Assembly (NCBI GenBank): GCA_944392555.1 | Contig: CALXWZ010000010.1 | Span: forward strand, 1 to 51,057 | DNA length: 51,057 nucleotides | Direction: 5' to 3' | Source of the DNA: an uncultured Alphaproteobacteria bacterium | GTDB lineage: Bacteria > Pseudomonadota > Alphaproteobacteria > CAAHEQ01 > UBA3637 | In this document: in pieces, positions 34,196 to 42,520 of the stretch | How positions within the stretch are numbered: position 1 is the first letter of the stretch | Layout of the letters: every line of letters begins with the position of its first letter | Notes under the pieces: generated by a model | The model's database searches: none | Told to the model about the DNA's origin: nothing | The model's input: only the letters and a program-made list of their open reading frames with translations | Translations under genes and position numbers: made by a program

Positions 34196-35797
34196 ATGGC
34201 CGATACACCGATAGATTCTGCCAATCAGCTTTTAAATGCTTTTGTGCATCGCAAAAAGACGCATGATAACACAACGGCAATTGCAGCTCAGCGATTGGTT
34301 AATTTGTTTCGGCAATTAAGTGTGTTTAAGCCGGAATTTGTGGCAGAATATAATCGGATGCTGTTAAATGCGTCGGATGAAGTGCGGATGATGATGAAAG
34401 ATATTGTCGGCGGACCGACGGTTCGGCAATATTTAGATTTTTTGCAGGCAAAAACGGAACACATATCGGAAGATGAAGAGAGCGAATATTCGGAGATGAA
34501 GTCCGAGTTGAATAATAATACGGGCTATTTGCCGGATCCGGATGAGGATATGCCTTTTGCATTCAGGCCGATGCAGGCCGGTTCAGCACAAAGCACTCCC
34601 GAAATCGTGGCAGACTTTTCGCAATCGGACGCTTTAATGCAGATATTAAACGGGTATCAAGAAGCGAATCGGAAGCAAACCGAGGCATTGACGGATGCCT
34701 TAAAAGAATTAAAGAATCAGCTGAAAAAAAATGGAAATACCTCATTGTCATCGGCAGGAGATGTAAAAGAGAGTATTGCCGTTCAAGATTTAATTCAATT
34801 TCAAGAAACGCAACAAGCGGCGTTTGAGCAGTTTATTCGTGCGCAAACGGAGATTATTTCCACATTAACGGATAAGCTGACACAAATGTCTGTTGCTGAG
34901 AATGTGGTGCGAGCGAAGACAGCTACAAGCGATTTGTCAACGCCCGAGGAGACGGACGAAACGGAAGAACCCGTCGTGTTATCAACGCCCGAGGAGGCGG
35001 AGGAAGCGGAAGAACCCGTCGTGTTGTCGGCGCCCGAGGAGGCGGACGAAACGGAAGAACCTGTCGCGTTAGCAACGCCCGAGGAGGCAGGCGAAACGGA
35101 AGAACTCGTCGCATTATCAACGCCCGAGGAGGCGGACGAAACGGAAGAACCCGTCGTGTTGTCGGCGCCCGAGGAGGCGGAGGAAGCGGAAGAATCCGTC
35201 GCGTTAGCAACGCCCGAGGAGGCGGACGAAACGGAAGAACCCGTCGCGTTAGCAACACCCGAGAAAACGGACGAGATAATTGAGCAGACACAAGAAAGGT
35301 TGCCTCGGAATGAGTCTAACGGGGAGACGAATTTGCTTAATGACAGTGCGTTGCCACCCATTCCGAAACTCCCATTTTCACTCTATCCGATTCAGGAAGA
35401 ACCGAGCCAAGAAAAAGCCCAAGAATATGATGTGACCGAGCACTTTTCTCAACCCGATAATCGCGGAAGTCAACAAAATGAAAAGGAATTGAACGATAGC
35501 CAAACCTCCTTTGCGCAAAATGAGCCTTTGACACACAGCCATTTTGTCATTCCGCCGATTCCGAAAATACCAACAGCAGGTAAATTAGATACTTCCCTGT
35601 TATATAAGGGAAATATGCGCTCTGCTCCTAAGGCAATCGGGTTACCGAAAGCACCCGGTCCGGCATGGCGAAAAACAATGCAATCTGCATCGGGGACAAT
35701 GGGAAACGAAGAAAAAAAGAATATTCATACGGCAGAAACAAAACAATCGGAGAAACCAACCGAAGATATTGAAATTCTAAATGACATAGAGATATAG
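34196..35797 (+). CDS. acidic repeat protein (cluster protein 1)
   Basis: A 533-residue soluble protein that I do not recognise. A helical N-terminal domain (about 1-110, with LLNAFVHRKKTHDN and EFVAEYNRMLLNASDEVRMM) is followed by a predicted coiled coil (about 150-235). Then come about nine near-identical 16-residue acidic repeats of the form LSTPEEADETEEPVV (about 240-360), and a Pro-rich C-terminus. The start at 34196 has AAAGGAGAAGAT; the longer frame begins inside the regulator gene. It overlaps nothing and is followed 11 nt later by the next acidic protein. A scaffold or cytosolic adaptor role is possible, unproven. Confidence 0.8.
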   Translation: MADTPIDSANQLLNAFVHRKKTHDNTTAIAAQRLVNLFRQLSVFKPEFVAEYNRMLLNASDEVRMMMKDIVGGPTVRQYLDFLQAKTEHISEDEESEYSEMKSELNNNTGYLPDPDEDMPFAFRPMQAGSAQSTPEIVADFSQSDALMQILNGYQEANRKQTEALTDALKELKNQLKKNGNTSLSSAGDVKESIAVQDLIQFQETQQAAFEQFIRAQTEIISTLTDKLTQMSVAENVVRAKTATSDLSTPEETDETEEPVVLSTPEEAEEAEEPVVLSAPEEADETEEPVALATPEEAGETEELVALSTPEEADETEEPVVLSAPEEAEEAEESVALATPEEADETEEPVALATPEKTDEIIEQTQERLPRNESNGETNLLNDSALPPIPKLPFSLYPIQEEPSQEKAQEYDVTEHFSQPDNRGSQQNEKELNDSQTSFAQNEPLTHSHFVIPPIPKIPTAGKLDTSLLYKGNMRSAPKAIGLPKAPGPAWRKTMQSASGTMGNEEKKNIHTAETKQSEKPTEDIEILNDIEI

Positions 35798-35808
35798 CGG
35801 AGGCAGAA

Positions 35809-38469
35809 ATGGCAAATATACAGCGTTTAACAGAAGCACTTAATGCTTATACGGGGGAACAAGATTCCTTAATGGCATTTGCCAAAGTTGCCGAAGAAGA
35901 GTTGGGCGAGAATTGGACGACGGTTATTTATGATGTTATAACTCCCACAGATGATACGCAAAAAGAAAAATTAGATCATGTTTATCATTATTACGGAGCA
36001 ACACTTGCTTGGGGGGAAGTGCAAGGTTATTTAGAACAAGAAGAACCTTTGGATTTGGCAGAGTTATCCGAGCGTATTCCAACACTGGAATATTGGTTGA
36101 ATTTTTTTGGAGAGCAAGGTCTTCATATTGTTAATGAATTGCAAGATAAAATGCGTCAACAAGCCTTAATGGATGAGGTATACAAAGTTGATGAGATTCG
36201 TAAAGAGGCAGCCAGAATAGCAGGAAGTACATATCAAAATGTATCGGGGGAGCAGAATGAAACATCATCGCCCATAGCAGAAATTGCGCCAGTTTCGGCG
36301 GAGGAAAATGAATTGGCAGAAGCAAATGAGCCGATAAAGCCGATGGAAGAAGCCTTGGAAGCAAGCGCTGGGAGAGAGCAAGCGGAAGAACCGTCAGAGA
36401 TAAAGACAGCAGATGAAGAAAATGAATCGGATGAAACGCCGATAACCATGGCGGATGAAGATGATATTTTTGATATGGAGCAAATGCCGTCAGAGACGTG
36501 GGAATCCGAAGAGATAACGCCCGAGGAGGCAGTTGAAACATCATCACCCATAGCAGAAATTGCGCCAGTTTCGGCGGAGGAAAATGCAACGGCAGAAACA
36601 AATGAGCCGATAAAGCCGATGGAAGAAGCCTTGGAAGCAAGCGCTGGGAGAGAGCAAGCGGAAGAACCGTCAGAGATAAAGACAGCAGATGAAGAAAATG
36701 AAGCGGATGAAATGCCGATAATCATGGCGGATGAAGATGATATTTTTGATATGGAGCAAATACCATCGATGAAGTCGGGTTCCGAAGATGTGTTGCCCGA
36801 AGAAACGGCAGAGCCGATGTCCGCCATGGAAAGCACCGCGGGAACAGTGAGCGAATCAGAAGTCGTAGACGAGAAAAACGCAATGCGTTTGACCGGTGAT
36901 TTGTCACATGACGCAACAGCCGTTTCTTCATCAACTATGGCAAAAGAAGAAGTAAAGACACAAAATGATTTGAGCGAAGAATTACCCGCTCCCAAATTAG
37001 TAAACACAGAAGAATCAGCAGAAAAAATATCGCAGGGTTTGCCCGAAATACCGATGATTCCAACAAATTCACAGCAAGTGCAACCATTACCGAGTTTTGA
37101 AAAAACACCGGTGGAAGCCAAGCGTTCGGAGGAAACAGAAACGCCTTTCCCGAGCGTTCCGAATATTCCGAACATTCCGAATATCTCGCAGGAAAGTAAT
37201 GTGGCGCGTGCAAATATGAGCGAAATACAACAGCCGATACAACCGCCGTATAATGAAGGCGGATATGCCGATGATACGCAACAAGGCGTTCGGCCGATGT
37301 ATGATGAAAACGGCTATCCGTATCAATCGCAAGAGTCGTATAATGAGGGCGGATATGCCGATGATATGCAACAAAGCGTTCAACCGATGTATGATGAGAA
37401 CGGCTATCCGTATCAATCGCAAGAGTCGTATAATGAGGGCGGATATGCCGATGATATGCAACAAGGCGTTCAACCGATGTATGATGAAAACGGCTATCCG
37501 TATCAATCGCAAGAGCCTTATAATGAGGGCGGATATGTCGATATGCAACAAGGCGTTCAGCCGATGTATGATGAGAACGGCTATCCATACCAATCGCAAG
37601 AGCCTTATAATGAGGGCGGATATGCCGATGATACGCAACAAGGCGCTCAGCCGATGTATGATGAGAACGGCTATTCATACCAATCGCACCCGCCGTATAA
37701 TGAGGGTGTTTATGATGATAATACGCAGCAGCCGTATGATGAAAATGCTTATGCGTATGAATCCGCTTCTTATGATAACGTCAATCAAACCGATTCCGGT
37801 GAGGCTTATCAATCGAATTATATTGATGATGAAAACGGCTATCATTACGAACCCGGACACCATGATGAGGTGGGTTACGGTGTTGTGCCGAGTATTCCTG
37901 TTCGACCGATGGAAGAGCGTTCATTAACGACACAATCAGGCGGACTTTCTGCTTCCATGCCGAGCGATGAACATGTGCGTGTTTCTTCACGCTTTCAACC
38001 GGAAAAGCCCGAAACGAATGAACAATTTTTAGCGCGCAAAGCCTTTAAACAGTTGGATTTCGTTAATATGGTTCATTCGTGGATGGATGCGCGGTGTATC
38101 AGCCTCGGGAATATAGAAATTTATACATATAAGCATTATGGCTTTTTAATTGATGCGATGGAACAAACAAGAAAAGATATTAAGGAAGTTTTATCATCTC
38201 CCGCTTATTATCCGGCCATAGAAGCAACACGTCCGAATGGGTTGCAAATGCTCCAAAACAGCTTGGTAGCTTTGGAAAAGGATTTGGAAATCGCGTATGA
38301 TAATGCGCCGAGCGAAACAACGGCATTGATTAAAGATGATGTCAATCCGGATGAAGCACGCCGTATGTTAGGTATGCTTGATACCAGTAACAAAAAAGAA
38401 TATTTGGGCCCCGCGCCGGATGGATTTGAAATGTTAGATGATCCGTTTGATGATACAAATAAAGTGTGA
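35809..38469 (+). CDS. large acidic, Tyr/Gln-rich repeat protein (cluster protein 2)
   Basis: An 886-residue protein that I do not recognise. The N-terminal globular part (about 1-145) is followed by two tandem copies of a 92-residue acidic unit (276-bp period, starts near 36265 and 36541). A Pro-rich stretch precedes six copies of a 30-residue unit of the form YNEGGYADDMQQGVQPMYDE (about 480-630). A conserved-looking helical C-terminal domain (about 735-860) contains FLARKAFKQLDFVNMVHSWMD. No signal peptide or membrane segment is seen. The Tyr/Gln/Asn/Gly-rich part looks prion-like or condensate-forming. It is co-directional with its neighbours in one operon. Confidence 0.8.
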   Translation: MANIQRLTEALNAYTGEQDSLMAFAKVAEEELGENWTTVIYDVITPTDDTQKEKLDHVYHYYGATLAWGEVQGYLEQEEPLDLAELSERIPTLEYWLNFFGEQGLHIVNELQDKMRQQALMDEVYKVDEIRKEAARIAGSTYQNVSGEQNETSSPIAEIAPVSAEENELAEANEPIKPMEEALEASAGREQAEEPSEIKTADEENESDETPITMADEDDIFDMEQMPSETWESEEITPEEAVETSSPIAEIAPVSAEENATAETNEPIKPMEEALEASAGREQAEEPSEIKTADEENEADEMPIIMADEDDIFDMEQIPSMKSGSEDVLPEETAEPMSAMESTAGTVSESEVVDEKNAMRLTGDLSHDATAVSSSTMAKEEVKTQNDLSEELPAPKLVNTEESAEKISQGLPEIPMIPTNSQQVQPLPSFEKTPVEAKRSEETETPFPSVPNIPNIPNISQESNVARANMSEIQQPIQPPYNEGGYADDTQQGVRPMYDENGYPYQSQESYNEGGYADDMQQSVQPMYDENGYPYQSQESYNEGGYADDMQQGVQPMYDENGYPYQSQEPYNEGGYVDMQQGVQPMYDENGYPYQSQEPYNEGGYADDTQQGAQPMYDENGYSYQSHPPYNEGVYDDNTQQPYDENAYAYESASYDNVNQTDSGEAYQSNYIDDENGYHYEPGHHDEVGYGVVPSIPVRPMEERSLTTQSGGLSASMPSDEHVRVSSRFQPEKPETNEQFLARKAFKQLDFVNMVHSWMDARCISLGNIEIYTYKHYGFLIDAMEQTRKDIKEVLSSPAYYPAIEATRPNGLQMLQNSLVALEKDLEIAYDNAPSETTALIKDDVNPDEARRMLGMLDTSNKKEYLGPAPDGFEMLDDPFDDTNKV
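36265..36770 (+). repeat. tandem 276-bp in-frame repeat (2 copies)
   Basis: The unit starting tcatc[ga]cccatagcagaa recurs at 36265 and 36541 with few changes (for example ELAEA to TAETN). The period is a multiple of three, so the frame is kept. Near-identity at the DNA level points to recent duplication. Confidence 0.85.
37249..37725 (+). repeat. six tandem 90-bp in-frame repeats
   Basis: Copies start (tataatgaggg) at 37249, 37339, 37429, 37519, 37606 and 37696; one is 3 bp shorter. Each encodes a 30-residue Tyr/Gln/Gly/Asp-rich unit. Copy number is likely to vary between strains. Confidence 0.9.
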
Positions 38470-38564
38470 GAGGTAAAAAAAATACTTCACAAGATTGTTA
38501 AAATAGTGTAAAAAAAGAGTAATTGCTTTTGGTGAGTTGCCGAAATAAAGAAAAGGATGATAAG

Positions 38565-39749
38565 ATGAAACAGTTGAAACGAATACTTCCCGTTGCCATG
38601 GTTGCAATTTTAATAAACGCATTGCCCGTAAAGGCTCAGATTTTGAATATTTATTCAGGGCAGAATCTGTTGGCCGTGCCACAATCTTCCGCATCGTTGT
38701 TAAGTATTGAAACGCCGTTCCGGTGTCAAACGGATTCACCTGAAAATCAAGAAGTGATTACTTCAATCAGTGTATCTCCGAATGATTTTAAATTAACGTA
38801 TACGGATCAAATGGATCCCTTGCCGCGGTATGAGGTGAATGGTTTTTCTTTTGATGAAACGCCGTTGGATGAGGCTTTGCAACAATTATTGGAAGAAGCG
38901 GGGATAGAAGTTTATGTGGAAGATGAATCCTATATTGCGTTAAATGCAAAGGATATTTACGGTGAACTTTCACTGGTTGTGAATGAATTAACGAAAGCCG
39001 GTGAAACTTATTATCGGTATAATGCAAAACAAAAGCGCTTGTATTTGACACGTCGGGGACGTTTTGAGCTGAAAGTGCCGGCGAATCGGATGTTAATGTT
39101 AGGTGTGTTAGATGCCTTGCGCGGAGCCGGTATTGAGAATGCTAATCCGAATTGGAAGACGGGTGTTATTACGGTTGTGTTAACGCATGAAGAAGAAGTG
39201 CGTTTGCAAAGCTTATTAACGCAAATGACGGAGAAAGGTCAGTTCTTGGTAGCAGATACGGCGATTTATTCAATCTCGTCATCTAATATGAACGGAAATT
39301 GGGGTGAAATTATTAAGACTTTTGGTGCTGATAGGATTCATACTTCCAATAACGGGTTAATGGGTAAATTGCTTTCAATGGATCACCAGAGGAATTCGGA
39401 TAATCTGATGGATGCTATACGGAAATATTATTATGTATCTCCGGTTAGCCAAGGCAGTGCGATTGTGCCGAGCGGATGGAAAATGCGTTTTGATATCGGC
39501 AAGTGCGCAACGGGGAATTATGTTCAAAATAAATTATCTTTGTTGATTTATCCGTATATTAAAGAAGATGGTCGCGTTGATGCGCAAATCACTCTGGATT
39601 CCGCAAACGGAGAATTATCAACTTTCCGTGTGAATGCTGCCATAGATGACGAATTGGCCATTATCGGCATACCTGATCAAATGGGCTTTGGAAGCGAGTT
39701 ATTAGCTGTTATGAAATTAAAATTGATTCGGTTGGTAAACGGAAAGTAA
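38565..39749 (+). CDS. secreted protein with secretin-N0/STN-like segment (cluster protein 3)
   Basis: A 394-residue exported protein with a signal peptide (LKRILPVAMVAILINALPVKAQ). The segment YEVNGFSFDETPLDEALQQLLEEAGIEVYV (about 80-110) has the pattern of the secretin and TonB short N-terminal (N0/STN) domain. Later segments resemble N1-type subdomains and a beta-rich end (about 300-394), but a complete outer-membrane secretin pore is not evident. It is shorter than PilQ/GspD and may be a PilN-like or accessory channel component. The start at 38565 is chosen for its signal peptide and AAAGGATGATAAG. Confidence 0.72.
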   Translation: MKQLKRILPVAMVAILINALPVKAQILNIYSGQNLLAVPQSSASLLSIETPFRCQTDSPENQEVITSISVSPNDFKLTYTDQMDPLPRYEVNGFSFDETPLDEALQQLLEEAGIEVYVEDESYIALNAKDIYGELSLVVNELTKAGETYYRYNAKQKRLYLTRRGRFELKVPANRMLMLGVLDALRGAGIENANPNWKTGVITVVLTHEEEVRLQSLLTQMTEKGQFLVADTAIYSISSSNMNGNWGEIIKTFGADRIHTSNNGLMGKLLSMDHQRNSDNLMDAIRKYYYVSPVSQGSAIVPSGWKMRFDIGKCATGNYVQNKLSLLIYPYIKEDGRVDAQITLDSANGELSTFRVNAAIDDELAIIGIPDQMGFGSELLAVMKLKLIRLVNGK

Positions 39750-39781
39750 GAAAGAAAAAGAAAGCAGTAAGGGAATAAAAA

Positions 39782-40711
39782 ATGGATCAATCAGTTAAAA
39801 ATCAACAAGGGCAACCGATGGGTGGCGATATAGCGCAAACAACGGCTCCGCGACGTAATCCGAATATGCGTCCGAATATGGGGGGTGCGCAAAATCCAAA
39901 CGGCCCGCGTCCGAATCCGGCGGGCAGACCGATGGCGTATGGGGCTCCGAGCGGTATGCGTCCGATGCAACAAGGCATGCAACCCAATCGGCAACCGAAC
40001 AGACCCGGCGCGCCGACAGGTGGGCAGGGGATGCCTCGTCCCGCATATCCGCAGAATAACAATGCAGTAGGCGGTATGCAAGGGCGTCAACCGCAAAATA
40101 CAGCCCGCCCTATGATGCAACAAGGGCAAGGAATGCCGAACCGACAAGGAATGATGAATCCGCAACCCCGCATGCAACCGCAACCCATGCCACAAAACGT
40201 TGCGCACGCATCTATGAATGACTCGGTAGAGGCGGAACAAGTGCATGCAACCGAACAAGCAACCATGCCGATAGCGGAGAATATGCAACAATCAAGTCCG
40301 TATGTGCCGAATTTTGCAACAGACTTTAATTTGCCGGCCGGCATTATCAGAACAAAAGGCGTGATGGGTATTTTCGGCGGAGCGCTTGTTGCCGGCATGT
40401 TGTTCGGTGCTATCTTTTTCGGTGGCGGTAGCGGTGCTACACAACAAAATACCGGTTTGCAGGGCGTAGTGCGCAATCCTGATATTACCACGCCGATGAA
40501 GCGTTGCGGATTGATTGACAGAGGGCAGGCATGCGTCTTATACATTATGAATACCACCCGCTATGATAAACGCGCAGAAGATTTCTTTGATGAAGCGGTG
40601 AAATTAACGGAAGTGCAAAAGTTTTCCATTCAAATGGTAAATCCGAAATATGCGAAAACCCTTATTCCACCGGGACGGTTTGCGCAAATCAAAATCCCGA
40701 ATGTGCGCTAA
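39782..40711 (+). CDS. Pro/Met/Gln-rich single-span membrane protein (cluster protein 4)
   Basis: A 309-residue protein that I do not recognise. Residues 1-150 are low-complexity, rich in Pro, Met, Gln, Asn, Gly and Arg (RPMQQGMQPNRQPNRPGAP-like). One membrane helix follows (about 195-217, GIFGGALVAGMLFGAIFFGGG), then a compact C-terminal domain with two Cys (MKRCGLIDRGQACVLYI) that is likely periplasmic and disulfide-bonded. With a disordered cytosolic arm and an outer domain it could link the cytosolic acidic proteins to the exported N0-like protein. A terminator ends the operon 30 bp later. Confidence 0.78.
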   Translation: MDQSVKNQQGQPMGGDIAQTTAPRRNPNMRPNMGGAQNPNGPRPNPAGRPMAYGAPSGMRPMQQGMQPNRQPNRPGAPTGGQGMPRPAYPQNNNAVGGMQGRQPQNTARPMMQQGQGMPNRQGMMNPQPRMQPQPMPQNVAHASMNDSVEAEQVHATEQATMPIAENMQQSSPYVPNFATDFNLPAGIIRTKGVMGIFGGALVAGMLFGAIFFGGGSGATQQNTGLQGVVRNPDITTPMKRCGLIDRGQACVLYIMNTTRYDKRAEDFFDEAVKLTEVQKFSIQMVNPKYAKTLIPPGRFAQIKIPNVR

Positions 40712-40740
40712 AAGCAATAAAGGAAAAAGCAAAAATAAAA

Positions 40741-40765
40741 AAGAGAGGCTTACCTCTCTTTTTTT
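40741..40765 (+). terminator. terminator of the 33-41 kb cluster
   Basis: AAGAGAGG-CTTA-CCTCTCTT followed by a T-run. Confidence 0.88.
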
Positions 40766-40823
40766 ATGCAAAAGTCGCTCATATTTCTTTTTCAACGAAT
40801 AAAAAATTGTCGCAAACGAATAA

Positions 40824-40855
40824 AAAAAACTGCCGTAGAATTGAACGGCAGTTTT
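40824..40855. terminator. bidirectional terminator between convergent genes
   Basis: AAAAACTGCCGT/ACGGCAGTTTTT, a 12-bp stem with loop AGAATTGA and A/T tracts on both sides. It serves the minus-strand gene at 40895-41251 and any read-through from the left. Confidence 0.85.
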
Positions 40856-40894
40856 TAGGTTTGTTGATATTAAATGATATTCAATAAATGAGCA

Positions 40895-41251
40895 CTATTC
40901 ATATTCACGCATAAAAGATTTGCGCAGAACGGTTTGCCCTTGATTTCTTTGAACATGATGTGATTTCGGCACAAAAGTGATTGTGCGATGATCAAGGCTT
41001 ACAAATGGAAAAGAAGCCAAAAACATACCGCAAACATCATCTAAGGAGTTCCGTCCTTTTGTTAAAAAACGAATGCTTTCACCTTCACGGGGCATTGCTT
41101 TTCCTAACACACTCTTTGCCAAATAAAAACAAATATCCGTTTTTTCTCCTGCGGTTATCGTTGTTGCATTGATATGATACAGATCAGGGGAATCCTTTAC
41201 ATTTGTGATTTTGTATTGGGACGTCCAACATAAATTTTCATTTTTTTCCAT
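40895..41251 (-). CDS. hypothetical protein, 118 residues
   Basis: A small soluble protein that I do not recognise. It has a mixed alpha/beta composition (LCWTSQYKITNV, LYHINATTITAGEKTDICFYL), three Cys and a basic C-terminus, with no signal peptide or membrane helix. It is a convincing gene because AAGGAGGAGTAT precedes the ATG, a strong promoter (TTGACA-N17-TATTAT) lies just upstream and a strong terminator lies downstream. Confidence 0.75.
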   Translation of the reverse strand: MEKNENLCWTSQYKITNVKDSPDLYHINATTITAGEKTDICFYLAKSVLGKAMPREGESIRFLTKGRNSLDDVCGMFLASFPFVSLDHRTITFVPKSHHVQRNQGQTVLRKSFMREYE

Positions 41252-41283
41252 ATACTCCTCCTTATATTTTAATATATAATCAT

Positions 41284-41312
41284 ATAATAAGGATATTTTT
41301 TACATTTGTCAA
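41284..41312 (-). promoter_or_regulatory. strong promoter of the 118-residue hypothetical gene
   Basis: Read on the minus strand: TTGACA (41312-41307), 17-nt spacer, TATTAT (41289-41284), about 33 bp before the start codon. It lies downstream of the ncRNA terminator, so this gene does not depend on the ncRNA promoter. Confidence 0.7.
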
Positions 41313-41343
41313 TATTTATTTTTTGAATATTTTGAATAAGGAA

Positions 41344-41576
41344 TAAAAAAATGTCTGACAACAGTCAGGCGGGGAAGAAACAGATATTTGTTAAAAATCC
41401 CATCACTCAAATAGGCTCACTATATTTCAAGACAGGATTTTTAAACAAATAAGGTAAAGATTATTCCTTAACGTGTTCGTTACGTTGTCTTTTTAAAGAT
41501 AGGAAAGATCTGATTCCCCGTCTTGCTTCAACAGAATGATTCGGCAAGGGTAAGCGGACAGCCTGAACAAGCGAAT
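41344..41576 (-). ncRNA. candidate structured non-coding RNA, about 230 nt
   Basis: On the minus strand a TATAAT box (41587-41582) starts a stretch without ORFs that ends in a hairpin CTGAC-TGTT-GTCAG (41368-41355) plus T-run, a Rho-independent terminator. Between them are an outer stem (41508-41522 with 41367-41384, core GGGGAA/TTCCCC plus CAGAT/ATCTG), a 15-bp inner stem (41435-41450 with 41386-41400), and a side hairpin AACGT...ACGTT nested in TTCCT...AGGAA. The 5' TTCAGGC can also pair with GCCTGA at the terminator base. It lacks the marks of RNase P RNA, tmRNA and SRP RNA. Class unknown; a divergent 6S RNA cannot be excluded. Confidence 0.55.
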
Positions 41577-41654
41577 AAATCATTATAATAATAAGTCAAT
41601 AGCTCTATTTGGAAACGGTGTTTTTACGTATGGAAAAACAAAAAAAGGGGAAAA

Positions 41655-42020
41655 TTAAATACGGTGCATTTCATTTTGTATCCAATGTATCAAAATATCC
41701 ACTAATACGGCTTGTTGTTCGGGCGAAAGTTCAATCCCTTTCGGAATATGATACCACTTTTCCAAACAGCTCCGACAACAACATGCACAGGCATGTTGCG
41801 CGATAAAGACGGGGTGTCCGCGAAAAGGTGTTTGTTTCCCGTCGTTCGGGATAACGGCCGGTGCTAAACGTAAATGAATAAAATCTTGCGCATGCTTGCG
41901 AATGGTATCAATGCCTTTTTGGGCAATATACGCTTTATCTTTTTGCGATAGATGAAACCGACGCCGAAAAGCAGATTGATTCAGCCGTTCAAAAATAATC
42001 TCCGTTTTAATTGATTGCAT
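41655..42020 (-). CDS. DUF4186 family protein
   Basis: A 121-residue soluble protein of the DUF4186 family, which has no known function. Family marks are FRRRFHLSQKDKAYI, the GKQTPFRGHPVFIAQHA core and the Cys cluster ACACCCRSCLEKWYHIPKG, which may bind metal. The second half is helical (LSPEQQAVLVDILIHWI). The length fits the family. It is a single gene upstream of the ncRNA on the same strand; the intervening sequence shows no common promoter. Confidence 0.85.
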   Translation of the reverse strand: MQSIKTEIIFERLNQSAFRRRFHLSQKDKAYIAQKGIDTIRKHAQDFIHLRLAPAVIPNDGKQTPFRGHPVFIAQHACACCCRSCLEKWYHIPKGIELSPEQQAVLVDILIHWIQNEMHRI

Positions 42021-42232
42021 GAGGGCAGTATTATGCCCGAGGCATTAAAAAGTCAATATGAAAACAGTAAAAGAAGAGAAAAAGGCAAACTTTTTTGCGT
42101 AAGCTTTCGAAATTTTGATGGAATAATCGGATAATTTATTGATAATAAAGAAAAATAAAAAAATGCGTTTTTTTTTGAAAAAAATACTTGCGTTTTTCAA
42201 AAAAGTATGGTAAAAGATATTTCATCCCAAAT

Positions 42233-42309
42233 GGGGGTGTAGCTCAGTTGGTTAGAGCGTCTGCCTGTCACGCAGAAGGTCGAGGGTTCGAGCCCCTTCA
42301 CTCCCGCCA
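42233..42309 (+). tRNA. tRNA-Asp (anticodon GTC), CCA encoded
   Basis: A full cloverleaf: acceptor GGGGGTG/CACTCCC (one G-U pair), D-arm GCTC...GAGC, anticodon loop CTGTCAC within CTGCC/GCAG stem sequence, T-arm with GGTTCGAGCC, discriminator G and encoded CCA. TTGCGT-N17-TAAAAG upstream is a possible promoter. Confidence 0.96.
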
Positions 42310-42314
42310 TTTAT

Positions 42315-42341
42315 AAGCCACCGTAATAGGTGGCTTTTTTA
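42315..42341 (+). terminator. terminator of tRNA-Asp
   Basis: AAGCCACC-GTAATA-GGTGGCTT followed by a T-run, 6 nt after the CCA. Confidence 0.9.
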
Positions 42342-42457
42342 TTTGCTGTTTGGGCAAATATCTTGGGTATTTGTGAAAGCAAAAATCTCTGTTGCGGGAA
42401 AATTATCGGGGAACGCAAAAAGAGATTTAAAAACCATTTTAAAAAATCTCCTAACGT

Positions 42458-42487
42458 AAAAGAGGAAGAAAATATTCTTCCTCTTTT
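42458..42487. terminator. bidirectional terminator
   Basis: A 13-bp perfect stem AAAAGAGGAAGAA/TTCTTCCTCTTTT with loop AATA, downstream of the prohibitin relic on the minus strand. Confidence 0.85.
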
Positions 42488-42520
42488 GCATTTATAAATT
42501 ATAAGCAATCTTCACCGTTT

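Noticed and set aside
34801..35361. Long minus-strand frames of Ser/Val and Arg/Pro repeats opposite the acidic repeat gene
   Set aside because: They are shadows of the 48-bp in-frame repeats on the plus strand, with no ribosome-binding site and absurd composition.
34930..37725. CRISPR array
   Set aside because: Repeat periods (48, 90 and 276 bp) are contiguous, multiples of three and coding; there are no spacers and no cas genes.
37087..37927. Several long frames (both strands) over the Tyr-rich repeats
   Set aside because: Periodic DNA keeps all frames open; only the plus-strand frame continues through conserved non-repeat parts and has a proper start.
41344..41576. RNase P RNA, tmRNA (including the two-piece alphaproteobacterial form) or SRP RNA
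   Set aside because: The conserved P4 strings, a tRNA-like TTCRA arm with CCA, and the GGAAGG SRP loop were all looked for and not found.
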